This document shows, in pieces, positions 1 through 5,639 of a stretch of DNA of 9,260 nucleotides. Position 1 is the stretch's first letter. Each line of letters starts with the position of its first letter. The notes beneath the pieces were generated by a model that saw nothing but the letters and a program-made list of their open reading frames with translations, was not told the origin of the DNA and did no database searches. Source of the DNA: Bacillota bacterium (lineage in GTDB: Bacteria; Bacillota; Desulfitobacteriia; Desulfitobacteriales; JAJXUE01); NCBI GenBank assembly GCA_021786555.1, contig JAJYNB010000145.1:1-9260 (forward strand), written 5' to 3'. The translations under genes were made by a program, and so were the position numbers.

Positions 1-948
1 TTGGATGGCCTGGGTGGACATGTCGTTTTCCCACCAGCAGCCGCCCAGAAAACTCATGGGAAAGGTGATGAACAACCCTGCAAAAGCGGCCTGGAGCACA
101 TTTTTGGCTGTTGAACTGATGGCGACCCCGAAGGAAACACAAACCAGGGAAACCACCAGGAAAAGCAGGTACATGTTTAAGACGGAGTCCCCCAGGTAAA
201 TGCCCATAAAAAGCCTGAGCACGATAAAAATCACAGTGACCTGAAGCACCGAAATCAGGAGGAATCCTAGAATATTCTGGAACATGTAGCTCTTAAGGCT
301 TACCGGGGCGGCGATAGTCCGGTAGAAGGTTTTGTTCTCTTTATCGGTAAGGATCAGAGTGGTGTACACCACCGTGGTAAAGAGCATGAACATCAGGAAC
401 ATGCCAAGGGTGGTATAGGATTTGTGCCGGTCAATTTCAGCGATGACCTGGTAATCCAAGCCGATAGCGGGACTGATATACTGCCGCATGGCTTGGTAAA
501 ACTTGCCCTCATCTCCCGCAGCGGCTGAAGCTATGCGCTGCGAGGAACTGAGGTAACCCTCGAGATATTTTTGCACGGGCAGTGTTGTTAGGGAGTCTTG
601 GAGGTAATATGCCTTTGGTTCCGGAGCACTCCCTTGGATGAGGCTTGAGGTATAACCTTTGTCAAGCACGAGGATATAGTCATACACGGAGTTAATCACA
701 TCAGCCTGGATTTTACTTTGGCCATAATCTTTAAGTTCAACAACCGATGCCCTGGCGGCTAAATTATCGGCAAGCATGGTGGTATAAGCGGTTTTATCCA
801 AATCCAGAATGCCAATCTTTACGGGCCTTTTGTCGGCGTTGATATTCAGGGAAAGCGGAATCAGGAAAAGCGCGGGCAGTACCAGGATTAAGAGAAATTG
901 AACCTTGTTTTTCAGGATGCGCTTGATGTTGTTGGCCAATATGGTCAT
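1..948 (-). CDS. ABC-2 type permease (LnrN-like), C-terminus cut off by the window edge
   Basis: Membrane subunit of an ABC-2 family exporter, third gene of the minus-strand operon. I read 316 codons from ATG 948-946 to the left edge with no stop, so the C-terminus lies outside. After a basic start (MTILANNIKRILKNK) comes one membrane segment (about residues 17-37), then a large extracytoplasmic domain to about residue 190. Several membrane helices follow, ending with the FLGGCWW-type segment typical of ABC-2 permeases. A GGAGG site lies 8 nt upstream of the ATG. The start overlaps the stop of the preceding permease by 4 nt (ATGA), so translational coupling is likely. The order ATPase-permease-permease and sizes near 370-380 aa match LnrLMN-type drug exporters; the substrate cannot be told. 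Family call is firm, subtype is inference. Confidence 0.85.
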   Translation of the reverse strand, partial: MTILANNIKRILKNKVQFLLILVLPALFLIPLSLNINADKRPVKIGILDLDKTAYTTMLADNLAARASVVELKDYGQSKIQADVINSVYDYILVLDKGYTSSLIQGSAPEPKAYYLQDSLTTLPVQKYLEGYLSSSQRIASAAAGDEGKFYQAMRQYISPAIGLDYQVIAEIDRHKSYTTLGMFLMFMLFTTVVYTTLILTDKENKTFYRTIAAPVSLKSYMFQNILGFLLISVLQVTVIFIVLRLFMGIYLGDSVLNMYLLFLVVSLVCVSFGVAISSTAKNVLQAAFAGLFITFPMSFLGGCWWENDMSTQAIQ

Positions 949-2069
949 GCCGGTTTCCTCCTTCCCAGGAAAAGCGTTAAAGAAGCTAAAGCAATGGCGC
1001 CGATGGCCAGGGAAAACAGAGAGGATTGAATCCTGGACGCGGGACCGTTGAAAATACTGTCGGTCAAGGCCAGATAGCCATAGTAGTGGGGACTGATCAG
1101 GTCAATCCACTCAAAAAAGACGTTGCCGTACTGAATCGAAGTGGCTACAGCCGCGTTACCCAAAAGTATGTTAAGGCAGACAATTAGGAGGATACTGAGG
1201 CCGGTTCTTTTGACCAGGTAACCGATAATCATGCCGATGGCTGTGGCGATCCCGGAAAACAGAAGGAAAGTGAGGAGGATGACTGCGGGGCTACCCTGCC
1301 AGTTAGAACCGAAGGCGTAGCGGGTTACGAGAATTATCAGTAGTGTAAAGGCAAACAGGGAGAGCGAGTTGCCCAGTAACTGCCCGCCGGCAGAGGCAAA
1401 TCTGTTGATGGGAGAGACATCAAACCTGAGAAGGGTTTTCTTTTGGCGGTTGTTGATCACGGACAGGGTGCCCAGCATAGCTCCGTAAAACAGAATGAGC
1501 AGCATGTTGAGATAGGTCCACTTGTCAAAGCCGTTGGGCGCTTTTCCCGTGGCAGAGATTGCAATCTGGTCGATTGCAGGAGAGGTTGGATTCAATTCGA
1601 CATCCCCGCCGATTCCCCTGACAGCGGAGGAGGCGTTGACATTATTGATAAAGCCCTCCACCAGAAGCTGTGATGCGGATAAGCTTTTAGCGCCGTAGAC
1701 TTCAATCTTTGTCTTCTCCCCTTGGAGGAAACTCTCGGAAAAGCCGGGCCTGACATAGATAAAGGCTTCAGCCTTACCGTCCTTTACTTGCTTCATCCCG
1801 GCCTCGTAGGAGGGAGCAGCCTTAATCTCAAACGCCGCCTGGGTTTCCTTGGAGGTAAGAAAGCTGTCAAACTGCTTCGCCAACTGGCCGCTGTCGGCGT
1901 CGTAATAAGCTACGGCGGCCTTTTGGCTGTTGGTAATCCGGTCGCTGTTGAGGGTGGCCGAGCCGGTAATCGCAATAGTGAGGAGCGGCGCCGCAAGCAA
2001 GAGCAGGATGAACTTCCAATCCCGGATGTTTTTGAGGAAGGTATAATAGGCAATGTGCAAATAGCTCAT
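945..2069 (-). CDS. ABC-2 type permease (LnrM-like)
   Basis: 374-residue membrane subunit of the exporter. An N-terminal helix (about residues 18-38) is followed by an extracytoplasmic domain to about 185. Then come five hydrophobic segments, roughly at 187-207, 230-250, 260-286, 291-312 and 350-368, and a basic tail ending GRRKPA. This is the one-plus-five topology of ABC2_membrane_3-type permeases. It starts 17 nt after the ATPase stop codon with a GGGGGG-type binding site, and its stop overlaps the next start (ATGA). It probably forms a heterodimer with the downstream permease, driven by the upstream ATPase. The substrate is unknown; toxic amphipathic compounds or antibiotics are the usual cargo of this family. 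Confidence 0.88.
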   Translation of the reverse strand: MSYLHIAYYTFLKNIRDWKFILLLLAAPLLTIAITGSATLNSDRITNSQKAAVAYYDADSGQLAKQFDSFLTSKETQAAFEIKAAPSYEAGMKQVKDGKAEAFIYVRPGFSESFLQGEKTKIEVYGAKSLSASQLLVEGFINNVNASSAVRGIGGDVELNPTSPAIDQIAISATGKAPNGFDKWTYLNMLLILFYGAMLGTLSVINNRQKKTLLRFDVSPINRFASAGGQLLGNSLSLFAFTLLIILVTRYAFGSNWQGSPAVILLTFLLFSGIATAIGMIIGYLVKRTGLSILLIVCLNILLGNAAVATSIQYGNVFFEWIDLISPHYYGYLALTDSIFNGPASRIQSSLFSLAIGAIALASLTLFLGRRKPA

Positions 2070-2086
2070 ATCTAAGTTTACCCCCC

Positions 2087-3019
2087 TTAATCCCTGAGGG
2101 TTCTGCCTGTCAGGGTGAGAAACACCCCTTCCAGGGTGGGCTTTTCCACGTTCAGGGAGAGGATTTCACTCCCGGTTTCCGCCACGCAGTCGATTATCCT
2201 GCCCAGGCTCTTGCTGCGCTTTTTGGAGATCACGGTCAGTTCGCTGCCGTTGACATAGGAGTCTTTTACTCCCTGCAGCTGCTTGATGTTGTCAACCAGG
2301 GTGAAGTTTAAAGAGGAAAGCTCCATGACTATCCTTTCATCCACGGTCACCATGGCCTTTAGTTCTTCTTTTGTGCCCTTGGCGATAACCCGTCCGTGGT
2401 CCATGATTACTATCTGGCTGCAGAGTTCCTCCACCTCTTCCATGTAGTGGGAAGTGTAGATGATGGTTGAGCCCATTTCGTTGAGCTGTCTAATGGACTG
2501 GAGGATGTGGTTGCGGGACTGGGGGTCAATACCTACAGTTGGTTCATCCATGATAATGAGCTTGGGCCGGTGCACAATGGCACAGGCGATGTTCAGCCTT
2601 CTCTTCATGCCGCCGGAAAACTTTTTGGGGTACTGCTTGCGCTTGTCGAGTAAACCGGTAAATTCCAAGGCCTCTGAGACCCGCTCCTTCAGAAGGGAGC
2701 GGCTCAACCCATAGAGCTTGCCGAAATAGCAGAGGTTTTCCTCGGCGGTCAGGTCTTCGAAGATGGCCAGGTCCTGGGGCACTATGCCCAATTCCCGCTT
2801 GATCGCAAGCTCGCTGTCCTTAAAGTTCTTGCCGAAGATTTTGATTTCGCCGCTGTCCGCCTTGCTGAGCCCTGTGATGGCGTTGATGGTGGTGGTCTTA
2901 CCGGCGCCGTTAGGACCGAGCAGTCCGAAAATCTCCCCCTCGGCGATGGAGAGATTGACGTTGTCTACTGCCAGCACGTCTTTGTAGCGCTTTACCAGGT
3001 TGCTTACTTCAACCAACAT
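2087..3019 (-). CDS. ABC transporter ATP-binding protein (LnrL-like)
   Basis: 310-residue ATPase that powers the two permeases encoded after it. Visible motifs are Walker A GPNGAGKTT (35-43), Q-loop VPQ (80-82), signature FSGGM (134-138), Walker B LIIMDEP (154-160) with D-loop GIDPQSR, and the switch histidine in YTSHYMEE (H191). The last 85 or so residues form the accessory C-terminal region common in drug-export ATPases of the CcmA/DrrA/NatA group, ending with the usual PTLEGVFLTLTGR motif. The start is ATG 3019-3017, with a consensus AAGGAGG (3033-3027) 7 nt upstream. It is first in the operon and its leader contains a nested inverted repeat that includes the binding site. No two-component or other regulator is encoded in this window. 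Confidence 0.95.
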   Translation of the reverse strand: MLVEVSNLVKRYKDVLAVDNVNLSIAEGEIFGLLGPNGAGKTTTINAITGLSKADSGEIKIFGKNFKDSELAIKRELGIVPQDLAIFEDLTAEENLCYFGKLYGLSRSLLKERVSEALEFTGLLDKRKQYPKKFSGGMKRRLNIACAIVHRPKLIIMDEPTVGIDPQSRNHILQSIRQLNEMGSTIIYTSHYMEEVEELCSQIVIMDHGRVIAKGTKEELKAMVTVDERIVMELSSLNFTLVDNIKQLQGVKDSYVNGSELTVISKKRSKSLGRIIDCVAETGSEILSLNVEKPTLEGVFLTLTGRTLRD

Positions 3020-3021
3020 GA

Positions 3022-3090
3022 GAAAGCCTCCTTATCCTAAACCGAAACAAATTGTTCTACTGGATTTAGGATAAATCAAATGAGGCTTTC
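3022..3090 (-). promoter_or_regulatory. Nested inverted repeat and candidate promoter of the ABC operon
   Basis: Two nested inverted repeats lie just before the ATPase gene. The outer arms are GAAAGCCTC (3022-3030) and GAGGCTTTC (3082-3090), and the inner arms TTATCCTAAA (3032-3041) and TTTAGGATAA (3065-3074), all perfect. As RNA, the outer stem would include GAGG of the ATPase ribosome binding site, so it could block translation. As DNA, the arms flank a weak promoter on the minus strand: TTGATT (3079-3074), 17-nt spacer, AACAAT (3056-3051), each 4 of 6 to consensus. In that reading the palindrome is an operator, and the transcript would start too late to form the hairpin. Sequence alone does not decide between the two. 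Confidence 0.55.
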
Positions 3091-3224
3091 CCTGTAGTGA
3101 GCAGAAGAACAAAAGCCGCATGAAAATGTCACCTGCATCATGCCAGCCAAACTCCTTGGCGGCAGAAGGATTTCGGGGTATCATAGCGTTAATGAATTTC
3201 TTCCCAGGCAAACAAGGAGATAAA

Positions 3225-3923
3225 ATGCTGGAACCGATTGAAGAGATAATAGAGCAGCTGGCCAGGGCCAGGGTCAATGAACAGGCCGTAAACATCGAAC
3301 GGACCTATTTCTACAAGACGGACAAGAAGGTGAACCCGCGGCAGGAAAACCCCTTCAAAGTGTTTCCGGGACGTATCCCAATCCTGGTCTCGGCTCCCCA
3401 CGCGGTGCGTCACGTACGGGACAGAAAGATCAAGAAGTCGGATGAATTTACCGGCTCCATCGCTTATCTTCTCAACCAGCTTACAGGCTGTTACTCGCTG
3501 GCGGTCTCAAAGCTTTACGGCGGTGACCCCAACGCGGACAGCCCCTGTATCTACAAAGAGCTTCTCGCCTCGCTCTGCCGGGAGCATAAGATCGCCCTGG
3601 TCCTGGACCTGCATGGCGCCGCCAGGGAACACGATTTTGATATCGACATCGGCAGCAGGGAGGGAAAATCCCTGCTGGGCCAAAGCAAGGTGCTGACCTT
3701 GCTGACGGAGAACCTCACCTCCGCCGGACTGAAGAACATTTCCCAGAACTATTTCCCGGCAAAAGGGATAAACACTATTACCCACTTCACCAGCCGGGAA
3801 TTGGGTATACCGGCCCTGCAGCTGGAAATAAACCGCAAATACCGGGTGCCCGGTCAAAACCCGCAGGATTTTACCAGGCTCCTAGCGGGTCTGGCACGTT
3901 TCATTACGCTGGTCGGCGGTTAG
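3225..3923 (+). CDS. N-formylglutamate amidohydrolase family protein
   Basis: 232-residue cytoplasmic protein resembling the N-formylglutamate amidohydrolase family (FGase, HutG-type metal-dependent deformylase/amidohydrolase). Supporting segments are SAPHAVRH (56-63) with DEFTG (73-77), DPNADS (101-106), DLHGAAREHDFDIDIGS (128-144) and a late LQLEINRKYR (198-207), the family's His/Asp/Glu-rich pattern. I chose ATG 3225 because AAGGAGA (3214-3220) lies 5 nt upstream. Earlier in-frame ATGs at 3120 and 3192 would add a tail without such a site and unlike the family. No other histidine-degradation genes are nearby, so the true substrate may be a different N-acyl amino acid. It is transcribed away from the ABC operon and appears monocistronic. 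Confidence 0.8.
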   Translation: MLEPIEEIIEQLARARVNEQAVNIERTYFYKTDKKVNPRQENPFKVFPGRIPILVSAPHAVRHVRDRKIKKSDEFTGSIAYLLNQLTGCYSLAVSKLYGGDPNADSPCIYKELLASLCREHKIALVLDLHGAAREHDFDIDIGSREGKSLLGQSKVLTLLTENLTSAGLKNISQNYFPAKGINTITHFTSRELGIPALQLEINRKYRVPGQNPQDFTRLLAGLARFITLVGG

Positions 3924-3968
3924 CAACCAGGGAAGAAACGGTGAACTTTCCGAGTGCTGAATGAAGTG

Positions 3969-4000
3969 GGGTATGATGTTTATACCCTGCCCCGAGTTTT
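3969..4000 (+). terminator. Possible terminator after the amidohydrolase gene
   Basis: A 6-bp stem GGGTAT (3969-3974) / ATACCC (3982-3987) with a 7-nt loop is followed, after a short GC-rich stretch, by GTTTTT. The stem is short and the T-run is not immediately adjacent, so this is a weak candidate; the hairpin at 4033-4072 is a better one. Confidence 0.3.
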
Positions 4001-4032
4001 TCATATTTGGTACCACATTTTCTGGGAGAAGT

Positions 4033-4072
4033 AAAAGAGGCTAGGCCAATCCATTACGGCTTAACCTCTTTT
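4033..4072. terminator. Bidirectional hairpin terminator
   Basis: AAAAGAGG (4033-4040) pairs with CCTCTTTT (4065-4072). Inside, TA/TA, a G-T pair and GCC (4045-4047) / GGC (4058-4060) extend the stem with one mismatch around a 10-nt loop. The A-rich left arm and T-rich right arm are typical of an intrinsic terminator that works from either side. It separates the amidohydrolase gene from the first microprotein module. Positions 3924-4148 hold no gene that I can support. Confidence 0.55.
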
Positions 4073-4148
4073 GACTTCTTGCTGCATTCGGGTGAGATTC
4101 TTCCAGGGGAAGGTCCGTAGACAAAATAAGCGGTAAGACAACAAAGTA

Positions 4149-4182
4149 TTTCCTTAAGTTGGAAACAAATGTTCGGTAAAAT
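4149..4182 (+). promoter_or_regulatory. Candidate promoter and operator of module copy 1
   Basis: The -10-like TAAAAT (4177-4182) would place the transcript start at about 4188-4190, at the 5' arm of the foldback stem. The -35 region is poor (TTAAGT at 17 nt) and is instead occupied by TTTCC (4149-4153) / GGAAA (4161-4165). The stretch 4162-4175 matches the Gram-positive LexA consensus CGAACRNRYGTTYG at 12 of 14 positions, with both mismatches in the left half-site. SOS control is a possibility only. Confidence 0.45.
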
Positions 4183-4227
4183 AATAGGTGGAGGGGAGCT
4201 GAATCGGTCCCGAAAGGAGGCGATTTG

Positions 4228-4383
4228 GTGGGAAACTTCTCTTGGCTTATCGCATGGATCCAAAGAGCTGTAGAAGAATATGGACCCATCCTGGTAGCAT
4301 TGAATGCTGCCTTGTACCTTTGCACTAAGATCTTCGACCTGTTCACAGGAAGGAAATCTGGTCTGGGGCGAGACCGAGAGTGA
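4228..4383 (+). CDS. 51-aa microprotein of unknown function, module copy 1
   Basis: GTG start at 4228 with AAAGGAGG (4213-4220) 7 nt upstream; an in-frame TTG directly before it is the alternative. The product begins with an aromatic, amphipathic stretch (NFSWLIAWIQRAVEE), has a hydrophobic core EYGPILVALNAAL (17-29) continuing LYLCTKIFDLF, and ends polar and charged (GRKSGLGRDRE). One short membrane or membrane-surface helix is plausible. Copy 2 is identical at 27 of 49 ungapped positions, and many other changes are conservative (F/L, I/L, I/V, S/A), which argues for coding under selection. Size and layout suit a type I toxin-like or leaderless bacteriocin-like peptide, but the charge is near neutral and I recognise no family. 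Function unknown. Confidence 0.65.
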   Translation: MGNFSWLIAWIQRAVEEYGPILVALNAALYLCTKIFDLFTGRKSGLGRDRE

Positions 4384-4490
4384 CTCCAACGGAGTCGTAG
4401 TTTCCTTTAGACAGCTCTCCTCCACCCTATATTATGGCCGGAATTGGGTTTAAAGAATGCAACACGGAGGCCTTTTCTTCTGCAAATACA

Positions 4491-4524
4491 AGTAAACCAC
4501 TGACTAAGCGGTCAGTGGTTTACT
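4491..4524. terminator. Perfect 14-bp hairpin between the two modules
   Basis: GTAAACCACTGAC (4492-4504) and GTCAGTGGTTTAC (4511-4523) are perfect inverted repeats around a 6-nt loop, with one more A-T pair outside. It lies between the modules and probably ends the transcript of copy 1. No T-run follows, so a processing site or a protein-binding palindrome is also possible. Confidence 0.45.
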
Positions 4525-4563
4525 ATATCCGAAGGTATTCGAGCCAAAGGAAACGACAGGATT

Positions 4564-4596
4564 TTTCCTTTATATGGAAAAAGTGTTCGATATAAT
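4564..4596 (+). promoter_or_regulatory. Candidate promoter and operator of module copy 2
   Basis: A consensus -10 TATAAT (4591-4596) puts the transcript start at about 4602-4604, inside the 5' arm. At 16 nt spacing the -35 would be TTTATA (4569-4574), 4 of 6. The dyad TTTCC (4564-4568) / GGAAA (4576-4580) has the same 7-nt spacing as in copy 1. The stretch 4576-4589 matches the Gram-positive LexA consensus at 12 of 14 positions. Confidence 0.5.
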
Positions 4597-4641
4597 TTGG
4601 GTGGAGGGGAGCTGAATCAGATCCTAAAAAGGAGTGGTTCG

Positions 4642-4791
4642 GTGGTAAACCTTGCTTGGCTTCTCGCATGGGTCAAACAACTTGCATCGGAATATGGACC
4701 CATCCTGGTAGCGTTAAACGCAGCCTTGTCCCTTTACAGCAAAATTCGCTCCTTAGTCGCAGAAGGGGAATCTAGCAAGGGGCGAGACTAA
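4642..4791 (+). CDS. 49-aa microprotein of unknown function, module copy 2
   Basis: Paralogue of the microprotein at 4228-4383. GTG 4642 aligns with the copy-1 start and has AAAGGAG (4628-4634) 7 nt upstream. An in-frame TTG at 4597 would give 64 residues, but those extra codons are the 5' arm and the binding site, so I reject it. The product keeps the core EYGPILVALNAAL (17-29), the paired tryptophans in AWLLAW (5-10), LYSKI and the terminal GRD. The middle is hydrophobic and the C-terminal third polar. It is convergent with the HIT gene, separated by a terminator. Function unknown; a toxin-like or membrane-active peptide is a guess from the layout only. Confidence 0.7.
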   Translation: MVNLAWLLAWVKQLASEYGPILVALNAALSLYSKIRSLVAEGESSKGRD

Positions 4792-4856
4792 GAACCGATC
4801 CAGTTTCTGGCTCGGACGGTCCCAGCTTAAACAGCCTCCCCTCCACCTATAGTATA

Positions 4857-4900
4857 CCCGGCTGCGTACAGAGAAAATGAGCGACCGGGATTTTTTTGTT
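4857..4900 (+). terminator. Intrinsic terminator of module copy 2
   Basis: CCCGG (4857-4861) pairs with CCGGG (4885-4889); beyond one mismatch, TGC (4863-4865) can pair with GCG (4881-4883) using one wobble. A run of seven T (4891-4897) and further T-rich bases follow immediately. It sits between the convergent microprotein and HIT genes. Confidence 0.6.
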
Positions 4901-4951
4901 TTCGAGGCAGCCATGGGTGTAGCCGGTCTTTTATCTTGATAATTTTAGGAA

Positions 4952-5326
4952 TTACTCCTCGTAGGGCACGAGGTTTGGCTTGATTTTCCTTACTCCGCCC
5001 CGGGGATTTTCTACATCACCTTTAAACCGGGGAATCAGATGAACGTGCAGGTGCATTACAGTCTGCCCAGCGGTCTGCCCTACGTTAATACCCACATTAA
5101 AGCCGTCCGGTTTGAGTTCGGTTTCGAGCATAGTCTTTGTGCGGTGAAGCAGGTCGTAGATGGCGCTAATCTCTTCACGGGTTGCGTCAAAGAAGTCGGC
5201 AAAGTGTCTGCGAGGAATGATAAGAACGTGGCCTTTATTTACCGGAAACTTGTCGTAGATGGCAACCGCCAGTGTGTTCTCCGCAAGTAATTTAGCCGTA
5301 GGAATGTCACAAAAAATGCAGCTCAT
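4952..5326 (-). CDS. HIT family protein (nucleotide hydrolase/transferase)
   Basis: 124-residue histidine-triad protein, the usual full length. Members hydrolyse or transfer nucleotides from AMP conjugates such as adenosine phosphoramidates or dinucleoside polyphosphates; the substrate here is unknown. The triad is H92-L-H94-V-H96 in QTVMHLHVHLIPR, with N81 and Q88 nearby. C3 and C6 (CIFC) plus H41 (PRRHF) fit the zinc site seen in part of the family. The C-terminus carries the NPRGGVRK stretch. I chose ATG 5326 because GAGGA (5337-5333) lies 6 nt upstream and the family begins at CIFCD. An earlier in-frame ATG at 5362 adds 12 residues, and its region includes that binding site. It is divergent from the helicase gene at 5640. 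Confidence 0.92.
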   Translation of the reverse strand: MSCIFCDIPTAKLLAENTLAVAIYDKFPVNKGHVLIIPRRHFADFFDATREEISAIYDLLHRTKTMLETELKPDGFNVGINVGQTAGQTVMHLHVHLIPRFKGDVENPRGGVRKIKPNLVPYEE

Positions 5327-5443
5327 GGCGTTTCCTCTTTTCTTATCCAGTTGTACCTCCATTCAGTTTAAGACAGTGGGGCTGATAATGGTAGGGGGTA
5401 AAGCTGGATACGATCCTGCCTAGGAAGAATTCTATGATATTTG

Positions 5444-5472
5444 TTGATTAGCGCTTGTTTCTGGCGTAAAAG
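5444..5472 (+). promoter_or_regulatory. Weak candidate promoter upstream of the helicase gene
   Basis: TTGATT (5444-5449), a 17-nt spacer and TAAAAG (5467-5472) each match consensus at 4 of 6. The -10 overlaps the AAAAGGAGG motif at 5468-5476, so a transcript from here could not use that ribosome binding site. The rest of the 5327-5639 gap holds nothing else that I can support beyond the short frame at 5491-5571. Confidence 0.2.
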
Positions 5473-5490
5473 GAGGAAACCACAAGTTTT

Positions 5491-5571
5491 TTGGCGAAAG
5501 TAATTTTAATTAGTGAAATTTGCCAATACTCCAAGGTTTTGGCGGCGGAGCTGTTGCCAGTTATCGGCTAA
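5491..5571 (+). pseudogene. Short open frame, possibly the start of a broken gene
   Basis: TTG at 5491 opens a 26-codon frame, MAKVILISEICQYSKVLAAE and six more residues, ending at TAA 5569. A strong AAAAGGAGG (5468-5476) lies 14 nt upstream, which is long. Shifting by one base at the stop would continue into a protein-like stretch (VGLEYRFKLIPVVEGLKSV) up to about 5645. This may be a small gene with a frameshift or a remnant. I do not recognise it, and chance is possible. Confidence 0.25.
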
Positions 5572-5639
5572 ACAACAAAGGGGCGTTGGTCTAGAGTATC
5601 GTTTTAAGCTGATACCGGTGGTTGAGGGGTTGAAATCAG

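Larger units (their letters stand above)
4149..4440 (+). repeat. Tandem module, copy 1 (promoter, microprotein gene, foldback arms)
   Basis: First of two diverged direct copies; equivalent 5' arms are 413 nt apart. Conserved parts in order are: the dyad TTTCC-7 nt-GGAAA (4149-4165), TGTTCG plus a -10-like TAAAAT (4177-4182), the 5' arm GGTGGAGGGGAGCTG (4187-4201), a ribosome binding site, a GTG-started 51-codon frame, a post-stop hairpin GACTCC-AAC-GGAGTC (4382-4396), and the 3' arm CAGCTCTCCTCCACC (4412-4426). The arms pair over 15 bp with a single G-U. CTATATTAT and GGCCGG follow, echoed by CTATAGTAT and CCCGG in copy 2. No transposase or terminal repeats are seen, so local duplication is the simplest origin. 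Confidence 0.8.
4564..4861 (+). repeat. Tandem module, copy 2 (promoter, microprotein gene, foldback arms)
   Basis: Second copy with the same order of parts: TTTCC-7 nt-GGAAA (4564-4580), TGTTCG then TATAAT (4591-4596), 5' arm GGTGGAGGGGAGCTG (4600-4614, identical to copy 1), ribosome binding site, 49-codon frame, and a post-stop hairpin CCGA-T-CCAG-TTT-CTGG-C-TCGG (4795-4815). The 3' arm is CAGCCTCCCCTCCACC (4832-4847), which pairs with the 5' arm over 15 bp with one bulged C. The 3' arms of the two copies differ in sequence, and so do the post-stop hairpins, yet pairing is kept in both. This points to selection on RNA structure. Confidence 0.8.

Noticed and set aside
4054..4425. Minus-strand open frame of 123 codons across module copy 1
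   Set aside because: It lies antisense to the better supported microprotein, does not have a counterpart in copy 2, and its protein has no recognisable features or binding site.
4187..4861. The two modules as insertion elements or a CRISPR-like array
   Set aside because: There are only two copies, they contain a different peptide each and no transposase, and there are no target-site duplications or regularly spaced short repeats.
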